Positions 27,751-37,274 are shown, counted from the first letter of the stretch. The stretch: DNA of 62,615 nucleotides from Firmicutes bacterium AF25-13AC (GCA_003478935.1 QUFP01000022.1:1-62615), one strand, 5' to 3'. The notes: generated by a model not told the origin, from the letters alone. A program made the numbers and translations.

Positions 27751-28673
27751 ATGTTGCCTCCTTTCAAGCTCTTTCCAGTAACTGCAAGAAATACGTCATC
27801 CATCGTTCCCTGTTGTAGTTCAAAGCCCTCAAGCTGATCTGATAACTGATTTAAAATTGGGATTGCTTCCATGCTGTTTTCTAATACACGGATCTCTGAT
27901 TTTGCTGTTATCGGTATTGTATCATATGTTTTTTCATTATCAGAAGTAAGTGTGTCTTTCTCTTGTTTATAATACAACGTCAATGTATCCTTTGCATAGC
28001 GCATTTTTAATTCCTGTGGTGTGCCAAACTCACAAATTTTCCCTTTATCGATAATTACAATATGACCGGCCGCGGCTGCCTCTTCCATATAGTGAGTGGT
28101 CAAAAAGACCGTCACTTTGTCATCTCTTTGCAGAGATTTCACACTTGCCCATACTTGCTTTCTTGTTGCTGGATCAAGCCCCGTCGTCGGCTCATCCAAG
28201 AACAAAACCTCTGGATCATTTAGCAGTGCTGCCGCAATCTCACATCGCCTCTTTTGTCCACCAGAAAGCTTCATATATCGTCTTGTATAAATGTCTTCTA
28301 AATGAAGCTTTTCGCAGACGGTTTGGATGCGCTCTTTTTGCCAAGAACTCTTTGTCTGATACATTGCTGCGCGTACCTGCAAATTTTCCTTAACTGTCAG
28401 TCGATCGTCTAACACATTCTCCTGCCAAACGACACCAATTTTCTGACGAATCTCTTCATCATGTACTCCAACCTGCTGTCCTCCAATCCAAATCTCTCCG
28501 CCTGTCGGCGAAAACAACGTGCACATCATGCGAATTGTTGTGGATTTTCCAGCTCCATTTACACCTAGAAAACCAAATAATTCACCCTTTTGCACGGTAA
28601 AACTGATGTCATCGACGGCTTTGATTTCAGCGAAGTACTTTTTTAGATTTTTTACGGTGATCTCTGATTGCAT
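27747..28673 (-). CDS. ABC transporter ATP-binding protein (DrrA/CcmA type)
   Basis: A 308-residue ATPase. Walker A is GVNGAGKST (about 38-46), the signature is LSGGQKRR, Walker B is VLFLDEPTTGLD and the H-loop is FLTTHYMEE. A C-terminal extension of about 90 residues matches exporters of the DrrA class (ends with LEGFELQQGTMDDVFLAVTGKSL). It is first in the order ATPase, permease, LytTR, DUF3021, a self-contained regulated exporter unit. Confidence 0.9.
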   Translation of the reverse strand: MQSEITVKNLKKYFAEIKAVDDISFTVQKGELFGFLGVNGAGKSTTIRMMCTLFSPTGGEIWIGGQQVGVHDEEIRQKIGVVWQENVLDDRLTVKENLQVRAAMYQTKSSWQKERIQTVCEKLHLEDIYTRRYMKLSGGQKRRCEIAAALLNDPEVLFLDEPTTGLDPATRKQVWASVKSLQRDDKVTVFLTTHYMEEAAAAGHIVIIDKGKICEFGTPQELKMRYAKDTLTLYYKQEKDTLTSDNEKTYDTIPITAKSEIRVLENSMEAIPILNQLSDQLEGFELQQGTMDDVFLAVTGKSLKGGNI

Positions 28674-28799
28674 ATGCGTTCCTCCCTTATATGTTCACAG
28701 GCTCGCCTGCGTAGTGATTATCCCATGAATATCATTCACTAATATAAAGATAGCGAAATTAGGAATATACAGCAAGCAATTCGCGGCAAGATGCGCAAA

Positions 28800-28921
28800 G
28801 GCAGCGGTAAGATGCAAATTGCCGCATCTTATCGCTGCCGAATGTCCCCCTCGGTGAAGTGATTGCCCACGAGCCTAACCGTTTCACTTTACGGCGTCGT
28901 GGGCAAAGCACTTCCACCTCG
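28800..28921. repeat. Two consecutive long palindromes upstream of the ABC/LytTR operon
   Basis: The first has arms 28800-28815 and 28824-28839 (GGCAGCGGTAAGATGC and its complement, 15 of 16 paired, 8-base loop). The second is imperfect, spanning about 28851-28921, with TGCCCACGA-type arms around an inner CCGT...ACGG stem. Neither is followed by a T run. They occupy the 259-base gap between the glycoside hydrolase stop and the ATPase start. They could be REP-like elements, transcript-end structures or a LytTR control region. Confidence 0.5.
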
Positions 28922-28932
28922 GAAAGCTATAT

Positions 28933-30510
28933 TCATAAGAGGTGTATATCTGCGCCTTCTCTCCAGATCTGCACGGCCATATACGGCTTTGCTGGGAGTG
29001 TTACCTTAAATTTGCCTTGGAAGCTACCGCGATCTTCGATTGTCATGTTCCAAGTATCGAGTACACGCACATGCCAGCTTGACTTGTCGTCGAAATGAAA
29101 CTCGCGGAAGGTTGGACGCATGAAGCTATAATAAATCAGATAGTATTCTTTGCAGCCACACTCTGCCTCTCCTGCTGTCAACTGTTGTGGCACAGCGCAC
29201 ACCTCGTCCCAGCTTCGATTGCATGGCTGAAGACCGAGTCCTGGTGTTTCTTTTAATCGGTCAAGCAAAAATCCAAAGCGCTTATGGCTCTCTCCGTGAA
29301 GCTTGCCACCATGTGACCACCACAAAATATTTTCTTTATTTAAATAGGTTTCACCGTGACCCGGATAGCCGCCTCTGCAAGCTGCCTCCCAGAAACGTCT
29401 TAGCATTTCCTCTCCGGTTAAATTTCCCCATCCGTGCTGAATATCACCCTCATAGGCAATCTCATCGAGCACAACTGGCTTATGATAACGCTCACGGAGT
29501 TCATTTGTAATTTCAGAACTCTTATATAAATCAGTGCGCTGTACGCTGCAATGCGTAATCCATGGTCTTGAAAAATCGTACAATGACACACAGTTATGTA
29601 TGGAACGCATATGATGATATGGATCCTTTTCACACAGAATTGACGCATATCGCTCCCAATCCTGAATTGCTTTATGTGGCATCAGATCATACTCATTTGC
29701 CAATGACCACCATACATTTGCAAAAGCACTAAAGCGAGCAATTGCATAGTTCCAGTAAAGATCGTCCTGCTCTTTTGTCATCTGCGAGAAGCCCCAGCGG
29801 TCATACGGGTGCATCATGATAAGATCGGCTTCGATTCCAAGCTCGCCTAGACGACGAATGCAGTTTTCAATATGCTGGAAATGTGCTGGATTAAAACGAG
29901 TCAAATCCCAGTGATTTCCTTCTGTTTTTCCCGTATAGTCCCAGAAATTTTCCGTTGTCAACACACTTGAATCCATTGGTATTCCCTCATACGGATAAGA
30001 ACGTGGCTCACGCAGGTTATAATCATAGTGCTTTGGAAAGATACAAAAACGAATTTTGTTAAACGCACTATTTTTCAATGTCTCAAATGTCTGCTCAATC
30101 AGCTCATCGCTTTGAAGCTCCCAAACATAGCAGGTCGTTCCAATTGAATAGTATGGTGTGCCATCCTCGTAGGCCATATGGTAGGTGTTTGCAACACGCA
30201 CTGGGCCATGTGCATTTTCTTTTGGGGCTGTTACAGTAAAGTTACCAGTACAATCACCTCCAAATGTGGTCTGAATCTGATAGGTGTAAGCTCCCTCAAA
30301 GGACGGCATAAAACGGATGCGATAAACTCCATCCCCCTCATAAAAGCCATCACAAGATACTGTCTCATTTGTACCATGAAAGGTTCCCGTCACATGCTGT
30401 TCGGTAAACGGATTGCCCTCCTTTGGGCCATCAAGTGCTACCTCATAAATTCCCCATCGGTTGCAGGTGTCCATGCCAAACTTCTGCATTTTTTCTTTAA
30501 AATTCTCCAT
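28933..30510 (-). CDS. DUF5060/DUF5605-type glycoside hydrolase
   Basis: A 525-residue cytosolic enzyme (no signal peptide). Residues 10-95 form a beta-sandwich of the DUF5060 type (WGIYEVALDGPKEGNPF ... FMPSFEGAYTYQI). Residues 100-430 form a TIM-barrel resembling DUF4038/apiosidase-like glycosidases, with WWSLANEYD as the probable acid/base (E in NEYD) and VVLDEIAYEG as the probable nucleophile. The last 90 residues form the DUF5605 beta domain. It should hydrolyse imported plant-type oligosaccharides; exact linkage unknown. AGGAGG precedes the start and a TATAAT lies at 30567-30572. Confidence 0.75.
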   Translation of the reverse strand: MENFKEKMQKFGMDTCNRWGIYEVALDGPKEGNPFTEQHVTGTFHGTNETVSCDGFYEGDGVYRIRFMPSFEGAYTYQIQTTFGGDCTGNFTVTAPKENAHGPVRVANTYHMAYEDGTPYYSIGTTCYVWELQSDELIEQTFETLKNSAFNKIRFCIFPKHYDYNLREPRSYPYEGIPMDSSVLTTENFWDYTGKTEGNHWDLTRFNPAHFQHIENCIRRLGELGIEADLIMMHPYDRWGFSQMTKEQDDLYWNYAIARFSAFANVWWSLANEYDLMPHKAIQDWERYASILCEKDPYHHMRSIHNCVSLYDFSRPWITHCSVQRTDLYKSSEITNELRERYHKPVVLDEIAYEGDIQHGWGNLTGEEMLRRFWEAACRGGYPGHGETYLNKENILWWSHGGKLHGESHKRFGFLLDRLKETPGLGLQPCNRSWDEVCAVPQQLTAGEAECGCKEYYLIYYSFMRPTFREFHFDDKSSWHVRVLDTWNMTIEDRGSFQGKFKVTLPAKPYMAVQIWREGADIHLL

Positions 30511-30617
30511 TCTACATCTTTTCCTCCTGCTTTTTTTTATTTTATGTTCTATTTTTCTTCGACTTTATTATAGTAGATTTTCTATTTTAAAACACTGACT
30601 CTTTATCGGTTTATTTT

Positions 30618-31778
30618 TCACTTTATCTGACTTAATCTCGTGATCTCTGTCGTCAACATTTCGATTTCTCTTGTGTATTTTTCTTTTCTTTCCGTAAGCA
30701 AGCCAATTTTTTCAAAACTGCGCATGGTATCCGCATCTTCGATCTTTAAAAAGCCTTTTGCCACTGCATCTGGAAGCACAAACTTCTTTGTACCGGCTAA
30801 AAATTCCACGGTGAGATATTTGCCACTTTGCTCTGCTACGGTTCCTGCTCCATATCGAATATTTTTTACGCTCATACCTTTAATATCTGGAAGCGGGTTT
30901 TCTTTTAGCAAATTTTCTACCTGCTCAATCTGTTCCTTTGCCTCATCACGCTGTGATGCTAGTTCCTGTATCCGAATTTTTCTGTCCTGCTTTTTCTGCT
31001 CAATGCTGCTTAATTTTGTCTTTTTACGAACTGGAATATCGCCATACAGATTATAGGCATGTGCACAATAAATGATATCATAAGCATATATATTGTAGCG
31101 GCCAGCAACCTCTGTGATTGAGTTTGTTTCATACTCATCGACATTTGCTTCGGCTTGCAGTTTATCCTCTAAAAGCGCACACAGTTTCTCATTCTTCTTA
31201 ATTTCTTCTGCCAGCTCCCTGCACATCCGATAATACACATCTAATCGAAACATCTGGCCACTTCCGATATCTTCCCCAAATTCATATCTATTTGCAAAGG
31301 CTCTTGCCTCAGTTGATTTAAACATGAAATTGTCATCTGGAGAAATAAAACTCAGATACATAATAACAGATCTTCTGTCCTGATCATACTTCCATTTGCC
31401 AGGCGCAGCATTCTGTAACTTTTCATTAATTGCTGCAGCAAATGTATCAATCCGATCCTGTCTCGCCCTGATATCACCACCATCTGGTGCGAGCAGCTTT
31501 CTAAATTCTTCCCGTACTTCCTCTTCTGTTTTCTTATCTTGCTTACACAGAAAAACAATTCCGTTTGCTGGCTGCACAATACTGTTATTTACAATATTAA
31601 AGGACTGCTCCATCGCCTGTTTAAACATCTCACCAAATTCATCGGCTTCAAGATTCCAATGCTTCTGAAAATGATTTACCGCTCTCCACTTATAAAGCTC
31701 ATCGTGTTCCGCATCTGTCAATACATTGTAACTTTCAATGTAATTATGAAACAATTTAGCTAAGTTTGCCTGATTCAT
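30618..31778 (-). CDS. Hypothetical protein with C-terminal coiled coil
   Basis: A 386-residue cytosolic protein that I do not recognise. Residues 1-235 are mostly helical. Residues 255-290 are a charged coiled coil (KKQDRKIRIQELASQRDEAKEQIEQVENLL). Residues 295-345 contain IRYGAGTVAEQSGKYLTVEF ... KKFVLPDAVAKGFL, an SH3-like pattern seen at the ends of some DNA helicases and CarD-type proteins, and a second coiled coil closes the protein. Nucleic-acid or polymerase association is possible but speculative. GGAGG precedes the ATG. Confidence 0.6.
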   Translation of the reverse strand: MNQANLAKLFHNYIESYNVLTDAEHDELYKWRAVNHFQKHWNLEADEFGEMFKQAMEQSFNIVNNSIVQPANGIVFLCKQDKKTEEEVREEFRKLLAPDGGDIRARQDRIDTFAAAINEKLQNAAPGKWKYDQDRRSVIMYLSFISPDDNFMFKSTEARAFANRYEFGEDIGSGQMFRLDVYYRMCRELAEEIKKNEKLCALLEDKLQAEANVDEYETNSITEVAGRYNIYAYDIIYCAHAYNLYGDIPVRKKTKLSSIEQKKQDRKIRIQELASQRDEAKEQIEQVENLLKENPLPDIKGMSVKNIRYGAGTVAEQSGKYLTVEFLAGTKKFVLPDAVAKGFLKIEDADTMRSFEKIGLLTERKEKYTREIEMLTTEITRLSQIK

Positions 31779-31826
31779 TTTGGTACCTCCATTTTATTTT
31801 TCCTTGTACAATTAGTTGCTGATTTT

Positions 31827-31855
31827 ATTATAAACAGGCAGGATGCAAGCTGCAA
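31827..31855 (-). promoter_or_regulatory. Promoter of the 386-residue hypothetical gene
   Basis: TTGCAG and TATAAT separated by 17 bases on the minus strand, about 50 bases before the start codon. Confidence 0.65.
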
Positions 31856-31932
31856 TGTATTTTTTTTAAAAAACAGGAAGAGATTTTCAAATTAGTTAAA
31901 ATTCGTTGCAAATATCCATTTTGTAGTAGAAT

Positions 31933-31982
31933 AAAAATCTCGTCTACTCCAGCATACTAGCGCTGAAACAAACGAGATTTTT
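31933..31982. terminator. Terminator downstream of the XRE/ImmA/PIN operon
   Basis: AAAAATCTCGT (31933-31943) and ACGAGATTTTT (31972-31982) form an 11-bp stem that reads as an intrinsic terminator on either strand. It lies 24 bases past the end of the PIN-like gene. Confidence 0.75.
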
Positions 31983-32005
31983 CATTATTCATATGCAACT
32001 TTCCA

Positions 32006-32661
32006 TCATAGTATTTTCCTTAGCATCTGAAACTTCTGCTTTATATTTATATTGTTTTCAACAGTCAGTTTCTTTATCCACTCCGTATCTTCATTTCTAT
32101 ATGGATCCTTAAAAAATCTTTTAATAAACTTTATCAATTGACTTTTAAAAGACCAGTTAAGATTAGACGCTACATTAATTGAATCAAAATCATTTATTGT
32201 TTGATTTTCATCTACCGTACCAAGCAAGTATCTGAGAATAAACAATCTGCAAAAGTAAATGGCATGATATCATCTTCAAACTGCAAGAGCGACATATATG
32301 GTCCTCCCTGTTTGGTGTCATTTGTTACTAACGAATATGCACCAAGTGTTTGTGCTAACGATATTGCATATACTTCCCCTAAATCACCCGTACCATACAA
32401 ATTTCTATTCTCATTTACATTGTACTCAAAAATCTTATATACCTGTAATTTTTTTAACTTTTGATCTGTATATAACTCAATCTTTCCAGCCGCAATATCA
32501 ATGTCAACCTGAAAAAGCACATCCTGCCCATGATTTTCTAACTCAATTTTGCGAATCTGCTCATAGATAAACACACCTTCATCAAAAAAATCGAATAATA
32601 TATCTTGTAGTCCAGCCTTGTAAAAATGAATTATAGCATTCGTGTCCAAAGAGGCTCTCAA
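32006..32661 (-). pseudogene. PIN-like nuclease gene interrupted by a single-base deletion
   Basis: The first 142 codons (TTG start, SD AGGAGG 9 bases before) read as a PIN domain: LDTNAIIHFY with the first acidic residue, IELENH, and TGDLGEVYAISLAQTLGAYSLVTND with the later acids. The frame then runs into a stop at 32212. The other frame continues the protein naturally (FILRYLLGTVDENQTINDFD ...) to 32006. Adding one T to the run at 32240-32242 joins both into 218 residues, so one base is missing, by mutation or sequencing error. The start overlaps the ImmA/IrrE stop (TTGA), so it belongs to that operon, possibly as the effector of a toxin-antitoxin-like unit. Confidence 0.7.
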
Positions 32662-33476
32662 TTGTCTAAACCTCCTATCAACTCATCCAAATCATCGTCA
32701 TCATCACACTGCTCAACAAGCTTATCACTAACATCATCAATGGTAAGATGATAACAGTCTAAGACCTTTTCCAATGTTTCCTTTGGTACTGCGTTGTGAT
32801 TATAATTATATATCACATAATCAATATACTCATACGGAATATGAATCTCATTACTAGGCAAATTTAATCTTGCATTTCCACCAACACTGCGAAGCAGATT
32901 TCCAACCTTCTTCTCAATTTTTTCATTGTCGAGACACAATCTCTGCTCTGAGCCTATAAATTTTAAATGTTCCAGTCGGTTTAATGCCATATCAAAGCTT
33001 ACATTAAACTCTGACATAATACGGGCAATGTCCATTGCAGATAATCCTTTTCCAGGAATTTTCTCTATTTCTAAATCAATAAACCGATTCACCTGATCAA
33101 ATGGCATTAACAAACAAGCGGCAAAGTAATTCGCCTCTTCTTCTTTTTCATCTGTACTTCGACCATTTATTGTCATATTATCATCAATAAAAGATTTACC
33201 ATCCTTTAAATGAAAAAGAATATGACCGATTTCATGAGCAAGTGTAAAAATCTCTCTCGATAATCGAATACAACTATTTGTAAAAATTATAGTATCATTA
33301 TCTTTTTTTACACTAAAGCCAAGATCTGCATTCTCTCCAAGAGGATATCTTAATAATTTATATCCTAAGCTTTCGCAATCCTTGAACAAATCAACGATTC
33401 CATATCTGCTGACATTACACTTTTCTCTAAGTGAATTCGCTTTAATACGAATTTCCCGCTCTGTACTCTCTTGCAT
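32658..33476 (-). CDS. ImmA/IrrE-family metallopeptidase
   Basis: A 272-residue protein with the zinc-binding HEIGH at residues 81-85 (FTLAHEIGHILFHL) and the EKEEEANYFAACLLMP helix that supplies the third ligand. Family members cleave a partner XRE-type repressor after a signal, relieving repression of mobile-element or stress genes. The start at 33476 follows TTAGGAGG; the longer frame is rejected because it covers the XRE stop. It lies 11 bases after the XRE gene and overlaps the PIN-like start. The acidic C-terminus (DDDDDLDELIGG) is unusual. Confidence 0.85.
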   Translation of the reverse strand: MQESTEREIRIKANSLREKCNVSRYGIVDLFKDCESLGYKLLRYPLGENADLGFSVKKDNDTIIFTNSCIRLSREIFTLAHEIGHILFHLKDGKSFIDDNMTINGRSTDEKEEEANYFAACLLMPFDQVNRFIDLEIEKIPGKGLSAMDIARIMSEFNVSFDMALNRLEHLKFIGSEQRLCLDNEKIEKKVGNLLRSVGGNARLNLPSNEIHIPYEYIDYVIYNYNHNAVPKETLEKVLDCYHLTIDDVSDKLVEQCDDDDDLDELIGGLDN

Positions 33477-33487
33477 TTGAGCACCTC

Positions 33488-33820
33488 CTAAATCATATCC
33501 TTGTGCTGAAGTTTTTCGCATACATGCTTATTTGCATAAAATAGATCAAGCATATCAAATATTTTTTTAGAAGACCCGTGCTCTTCTCCTGCTCTGTACT
33601 CGACTGTTGGAGTTTCATCCAGTACTTTTGTTATGTCACCTACCGTTACATCAAGAACTGCTGCAATTTTAGAAAGAATATCCAACGTAACGCTATTAAC
33701 GCCACTCTCAATTCTTGCATATTTTTGTCTGCTCACTCCGATTTGCTCTGCAATTTGCTCCTGCGTGAATTGCTTTGCACTTCTTAGCTCTTTAATACGG
33801 TTACCCAACTTTTCATTCAT
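33488..33820 (-). CDS. XRE-family transcriptional regulator
   Basis: A 110-residue repressor. The helix-turn-helix covers residues 4-58 (NRIKELRSAKQFTQEQIAEQIGVSRQKYARIESG). The C-terminal 50 residues are probably the segment cut by the neighbouring ImmA/IrrE protease (inference from the family). The start at 33820 follows AAAAGGAGGG; the ATG seven codons earlier includes this site. First gene of a three-gene operon behind a strong promoter with TGTTATA repeats upstream. Confidence 0.85.
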   Translation of the reverse strand: MNEKLGNRIKELRSAKQFTQEQIAEQIGVSRQKYARIESGVNSVTLDILSKIAAVLDVTVGDITKVLDETPTVEYRAGEEHGSSKKIFDMLDLFYANKHVCEKLQHKDMI

Positions 33821-33855
33821 AATCAGCCCTCCTTTTCTCATCTCTGTGTACTATT

Positions 33856-33934
33856 ATTCTATCACAAAAATGAGTAAAGTCAACCGTTCATGTTATATTT
33901 TTATAACATTTTTAATTGACTATGTTATATTTTT
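33856..33934 (-). promoter_or_regulatory. Promoter and candidate operator repeats of the XRE/ImmA/PIN operon
   Basis: TTGACT and TAGAAT are separated by 16 bases at 33856-33883 (minus strand). Just upstream, ATGTTATATTTTT occurs twice (33890-33902 and 33922-33934), and the first copy forms an inverted repeat TGTTATA-TTTT-TATAACA (33891-33908). These are the likely XRE-binding sites. Confidence 0.6.
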
Positions 33935-34085
33935 GTTTCATTATCTACCTATATGTCTTTGCATCGCCACTTCCAATTAACACAGTCTTTCCTTCAAAAG
34001 CAAAACCGTAGTGACGAATCTGATCCTTATGGATTCCCACATCAACTAAAACAGCTCTGCCTCCCTTCGTCTCACCCAAAAATCA

Positions 34086-34555
34086 TCAATCCCTTGAACA
34101 CTTTTCTGCATCCATGGCTAGTACAAACATCAAGACATGGAGCGCATCTTTCGGATTTTGTATATCAAGCACATAGGTATCTGTCATATGTAACAGTTCC
34201 TTTGTGATCGTTGCAACAGTACTTCCATTTGAGCGCAAGATTGTGTAATCCCACTCTAGCCAGTTTCCTTCTACCTGCCATCCATTAAAATCAATATTAT
34301 ATTTCGGTCTAAAAAAAGTAAATTCTTTGCTGATGCAGCCAAGATACTGCTCTCGCTCGTATATTTCAAATTTCGGCAAAAATGTCAAGATCCTCTCCTG
34401 CACATAGCCAAGCTTATTTTCATAGGCATCATAAATATTTAAAAGATGCCCCCAAGAAAACTGCCCTTTGACTACATATACAGTATTGCCATTTTCATCG
34501 TAAATATCGTAACTGTCAAACCAAGAAACATACGTTGACGGAATAATAGTCTCAT
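34086..34555 (-). pseudogene. LURP-one-related (YxjI-like) gene with a single-base deletion
   Basis: The open part (from 34403) covers 105 residues with LURP-one traits (ERILTFLPKFEIY, NGWQVEGNWLEWDYTI). Upstream DNA in another frame encodes the missing N-terminus: MRLLFRQRMF at 34555, then WFDSYDIYDENGNTVYVVKG and FSWGHLLNIYDAYENKLGYVQ. Adding one T to the run at 34526-34528 restores a 156-residue protein, the usual family length. GAGGTG precedes the ATG. The function of bacterial LURP-one proteins is unknown; the fold is a tubby-like barrel that may bind lipid. Confidence 0.7.
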
Positions 34556-34586
34556 AGTTTCACCTCATTTTAGAATTTTTCAATAT

Positions 34587-37139
34587 TTATTTGTCAGCTT
34601 GCATGTATTCTCTCAACATCGGCACAAATGTATCGTAGAACTTTTTGCTCCACTCTGCTAAAAATCGAGTCATCTGGCCCCAATCAACCTCGCGTTGAAT
34701 GCTAACTCCTTCCAACTTAATCGATACATATGAGCTCTTTCCCTGATCGTAACGATCCCAATTCAGCTCTGCTCCTACTTTTCTCTCAATTTGTTCCTTA
34801 TTCGAAAACAAATAATCATAAGTTGCTTTATTTCGTGTTTGATCACCATTTGAGAGAGCCAAGTGAACCCGAACCTTATCATAATTAGCAGTACATAAAA
34901 TGCTAAAGCCACTCATTCCAAATGTTCTTGCTGCCAAGTTCGCATTTCCACCAGACATCACTTTCCACTCTTTTCCATTTTCTCCATTTGCTTGCTGGAT
35001 AATTGGTAATGCGTAATTCCAGTATCGATAGCGCAATTCATTACTTGCACTGTTTTCCTGCTCACTACTATCATTTTGCTCTTTTAAATAGAAAACAAGA
35101 TCCTCTGGATTTGCTCCAAATGCCTTAAAAAATTTTCGAAGCATCGATAGTTTCATATTTGTGTTGGTATTGCGCTCCATGTAGATGTCCTCGTCAATTT
35201 TTAATGCATTTCGAAGTGCCTTTGGATCTGTACTTACATAAGAGCTAATCTCATTGTCATCATCTGTCACAGATGCCATCTGTGTCAATACCGACTTGTC
35301 ATCCGTATGGAGTATCTTTAAAATCTGCCCCATCATATCAACCCAACTACTTATCGGTTGCTCTGCATTTTTGTAAGCAAATCGAATAATCTGACGTCCA
35401 GTGAGATCCACATCATCCTCCAACGTATACAGATCCATTTGTCTTTCTGTAGGCTTAAAATTTGAGATTGGCATTGGCCATATTTTTAATGCCAATTTTC
35501 GTAATTGCTGATCACGAGCCTGCAATTCTTTTAAGCCCCAATGTTCTTGCTGACCAATCCACCCATTCAAACGAAGACCACTTTGTTTGAAACCATGCTC
35601 CATATCACGTTTTTCTACAAATGTATTATTACTGTAATTAGAGTTGTAGCCAGTAAGCGTTAAATTTGCAATGCGATGCAGCCAATCCGTATGAATTTCA
35701 TCATAGTTTTCACCTAGTTCTCTTATCCATGCTGGCGTTAAATGCTGAGGCATAATGTGTTCAATTGAATAATCCCCTCTGTCACAGTGAATATAAATAC
35801 TTTTATCCTCAATTGTATTGCTATTTTCCAGACGTTCCAGCAAATAAATCTTATTTTTGCTGTTCATCTGATAAACTTGCCGTTTAGAAAATGCCTCCTC
35901 AAATTCTACGTCATCTGGAAAACGAACACGCTCATTCTTCGAGCTAATTGCATACTTGAATTTTTCAACATAATCATTTGCAGTTCCATCAAACCGGATG
36001 ATTTCTCGATGCAGCATCAAAAAAATTTTACTTAGCGTATTGGTCGGCAAGTCACAAATCACACGGCGAAACAGATAATTTTCCGTATACTGAAAGATCT
36101 CTCGCACCTGCACGATTGTCAACGTATTCTCACTTTCCAACCGCAATACTTCAAGAAAAAATGGACGTGTAACCGTTGTCTCTAACCGATTGATTCGATA
36201 AATGCAAGCATTTAAACTTTCATTTTTCGTTTTTCCTTTTAACAAAATCTCATACCATTTTGCATAAGAATACATCTCGCGAAGCAAGCTCTCTGTATCA
36301 AGCTTACTTTCTTCCACATACGCTTTAAAGGTAAAATATACCTTATTAATAGAAGAAATTGCCAGCTGCTTTACACTCAGATAATCTCTCACAAAACTGC
36401 TTACATCATGGTCTGTGCAAGCTTCAATCTTGCTCCAATATTTTTCATAAAACTCATTCTGTTGCTTTGACGGAAGTCCCATTAAAATAAAGTTTCGAAT
36501 CTTGTCACCCTCATTTAAAGCCAATCCTGTAGAATTCAAACTTTCAAAGATCAGTTGAGGATTGTCCTCCTGATTTAAAGAGATATTAATGATCTCCAAC
36601 CTCGTGATTGCATCAAAAAGCTCATCCACTGAAAGTTCTTCTTTTTGAATCCGCTCATAAAAATACTGATAATTAATGGTCAAATTTGAATTTGCCACCA
36701 ATTCCGCGTCCTCGTCAAACAGCTTATAAAACGCTTCACGATCATTTTTAACTGGCTTTAGCTTAATGCGCGCATCCCCCTCTGCATACTCATCCACCAG
36801 ATAATCCTTGTAAATTTTTCCTGCAAGATATTTCTTTTCAGAACTCGCAACACCTTTTTGTAGCAAATGATACATCGCCAAAAAGAGTAGCGAAATAGTC
36901 GTAACTCTCTGCTGACCATCAATCACAAGATACTCATTAAAGCCTCCATCATTATTGACAGACACAACACTACCAAAGAAATGACTAGAGCGCTCATTTC
37001 TGATGACCTTTATCAAATCATTATACAACTGCTTGCAATTTTCAATCTTCCACTCATAGTTTCGTTGATATACAGGTATAATAAAGCGCTTGTCCGATCC
37101 CTGCATATACGCAACAAGCTTCATCTCGAATCCCTTCAT
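34587..37139 (-). CDS. GmrSD-like type IV restriction protein (DUF262-DUF1524-DUF4268)
   Basis: An 850-residue defence protein. The DUF262 domain begins IPVYQRNYEW (21-30) and carries the ParB-like NTP motif IDGQQRVTT (73-81). The DUF1524 nuclease domain around 460-560 has the His-containing SIEHIMPQHL and the LHRIANLTLTGYNSNYSN segment of the HNH fold. The last 150 residues look like DUF4268. GmrSD proteins cleave DNA with modified cytosines, as in T-even phages, using NTP. The promoter's predicted transcript start makes the longest frame (37190) impossible; ATG 37139 has AGAGG upstream. It sits alone next to the XRE/ImmA/PIN unit. Confidence 0.85.
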   Translation of the reverse strand: MKGFEMKLVAYMQGSDKRFIIPVYQRNYEWKIENCKQLYNDLIKVIRNERSSHFFGSVVSVNNDGGFNEYLVIDGQQRVTTISLLFLAMYHLLQKGVASSEKKYLAGKIYKDYLVDEYAEGDARIKLKPVKNDREAFYKLFDEDAELVANSNLTINYQYFYERIQKEELSVDELFDAITRLEIINISLNQEDNPQLIFESLNSTGLALNEGDKIRNFILMGLPSKQQNEFYEKYWSKIEACTDHDVSSFVRDYLSVKQLAISSINKVYFTFKAYVEESKLDTESLLREMYSYAKWYEILLKGKTKNESLNACIYRINRLETTVTRPFFLEVLRLESENTLTIVQVREIFQYTENYLFRRVICDLPTNTLSKIFLMLHREIIRFDGTANDYVEKFKYAISSKNERVRFPDDVEFEEAFSKRQVYQMNSKNKIYLLERLENSNTIEDKSIYIHCDRGDYSIEHIMPQHLTPAWIRELGENYDEIHTDWLHRIANLTLTGYNSNYSNNTFVEKRDMEHGFKQSGLRLNGWIGQQEHWGLKELQARDQQLRKLALKIWPMPISNFKPTERQMDLYTLEDDVDLTGRQIIRFAYKNAEQPISSWVDMMGQILKILHTDDKSVLTQMASVTDDDNEISSYVSTDPKALRNALKIDEDIYMERNTNTNMKLSMLRKFFKAFGANPEDLVFYLKEQNDSSEQENSASNELRYRYWNYALPIIQQANGENGKEWKVMSGGNANLAARTFGMSGFSILCTANYDKVRVHLALSNGDQTRNKATYDYLFSNKEQIERKVGAELNWDRYDQGKSSYVSIKLEGVSIQREVDWGQMTRFLAEWSKKFYDTFVPMLREYMQADK

Positions 37140-37175
37140 ACAAATTTTCCTCTGTCCCTTTCCGTATTTAATCCT

Positions 37176-37203
37176 ATTATACCAAACCATTCCCGCTCTT
37201 CAA
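37176..37203 (-). promoter_or_regulatory. Promoter of the GmrSD-like gene
   Basis: TTGAAG and TATAAT separated by 16 bases on the minus strand, 37 bases before the ATG at 37139. Confidence 0.65.
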
Positions 37204-37214
37204 TACATTTTTGC

Positions 37215-37260
37215 ACAAAAAAACACCTGTCTCAGTGGACAATATCCATTGAAACAGGTG
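37215..37260 (-). terminator. Terminator of the suf operon
   Basis: CACCTGT ... ACAGGTG stem with an inner TGGA/TCCA pairing (37224-37260), followed on the minus strand by seven T residues. It lies 15 bases after the sufU stop. Confidence 0.85.
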
Positions 37261-37274
37261 GGTATATAAAATTA

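Noticed and set aside
30640..31056. A 138-codon plus-strand frame
   Set aside because: Antisense to the 386-residue gene; serine/phenylalanine-rich as expected for the complement of charged coiled-coil codons.
32212..32245. Programmed ribosomal frameshift in the PIN-like gene
   Set aside because: No slippery heptamer or downstream structure is evident; a single missing T explains the shift, as in five other genes here.
33856..33934. CRISPR-like repeat near the XRE gene
   Set aside because: Only two short A/T-rich copies without regular spacers; better read as operator sites.
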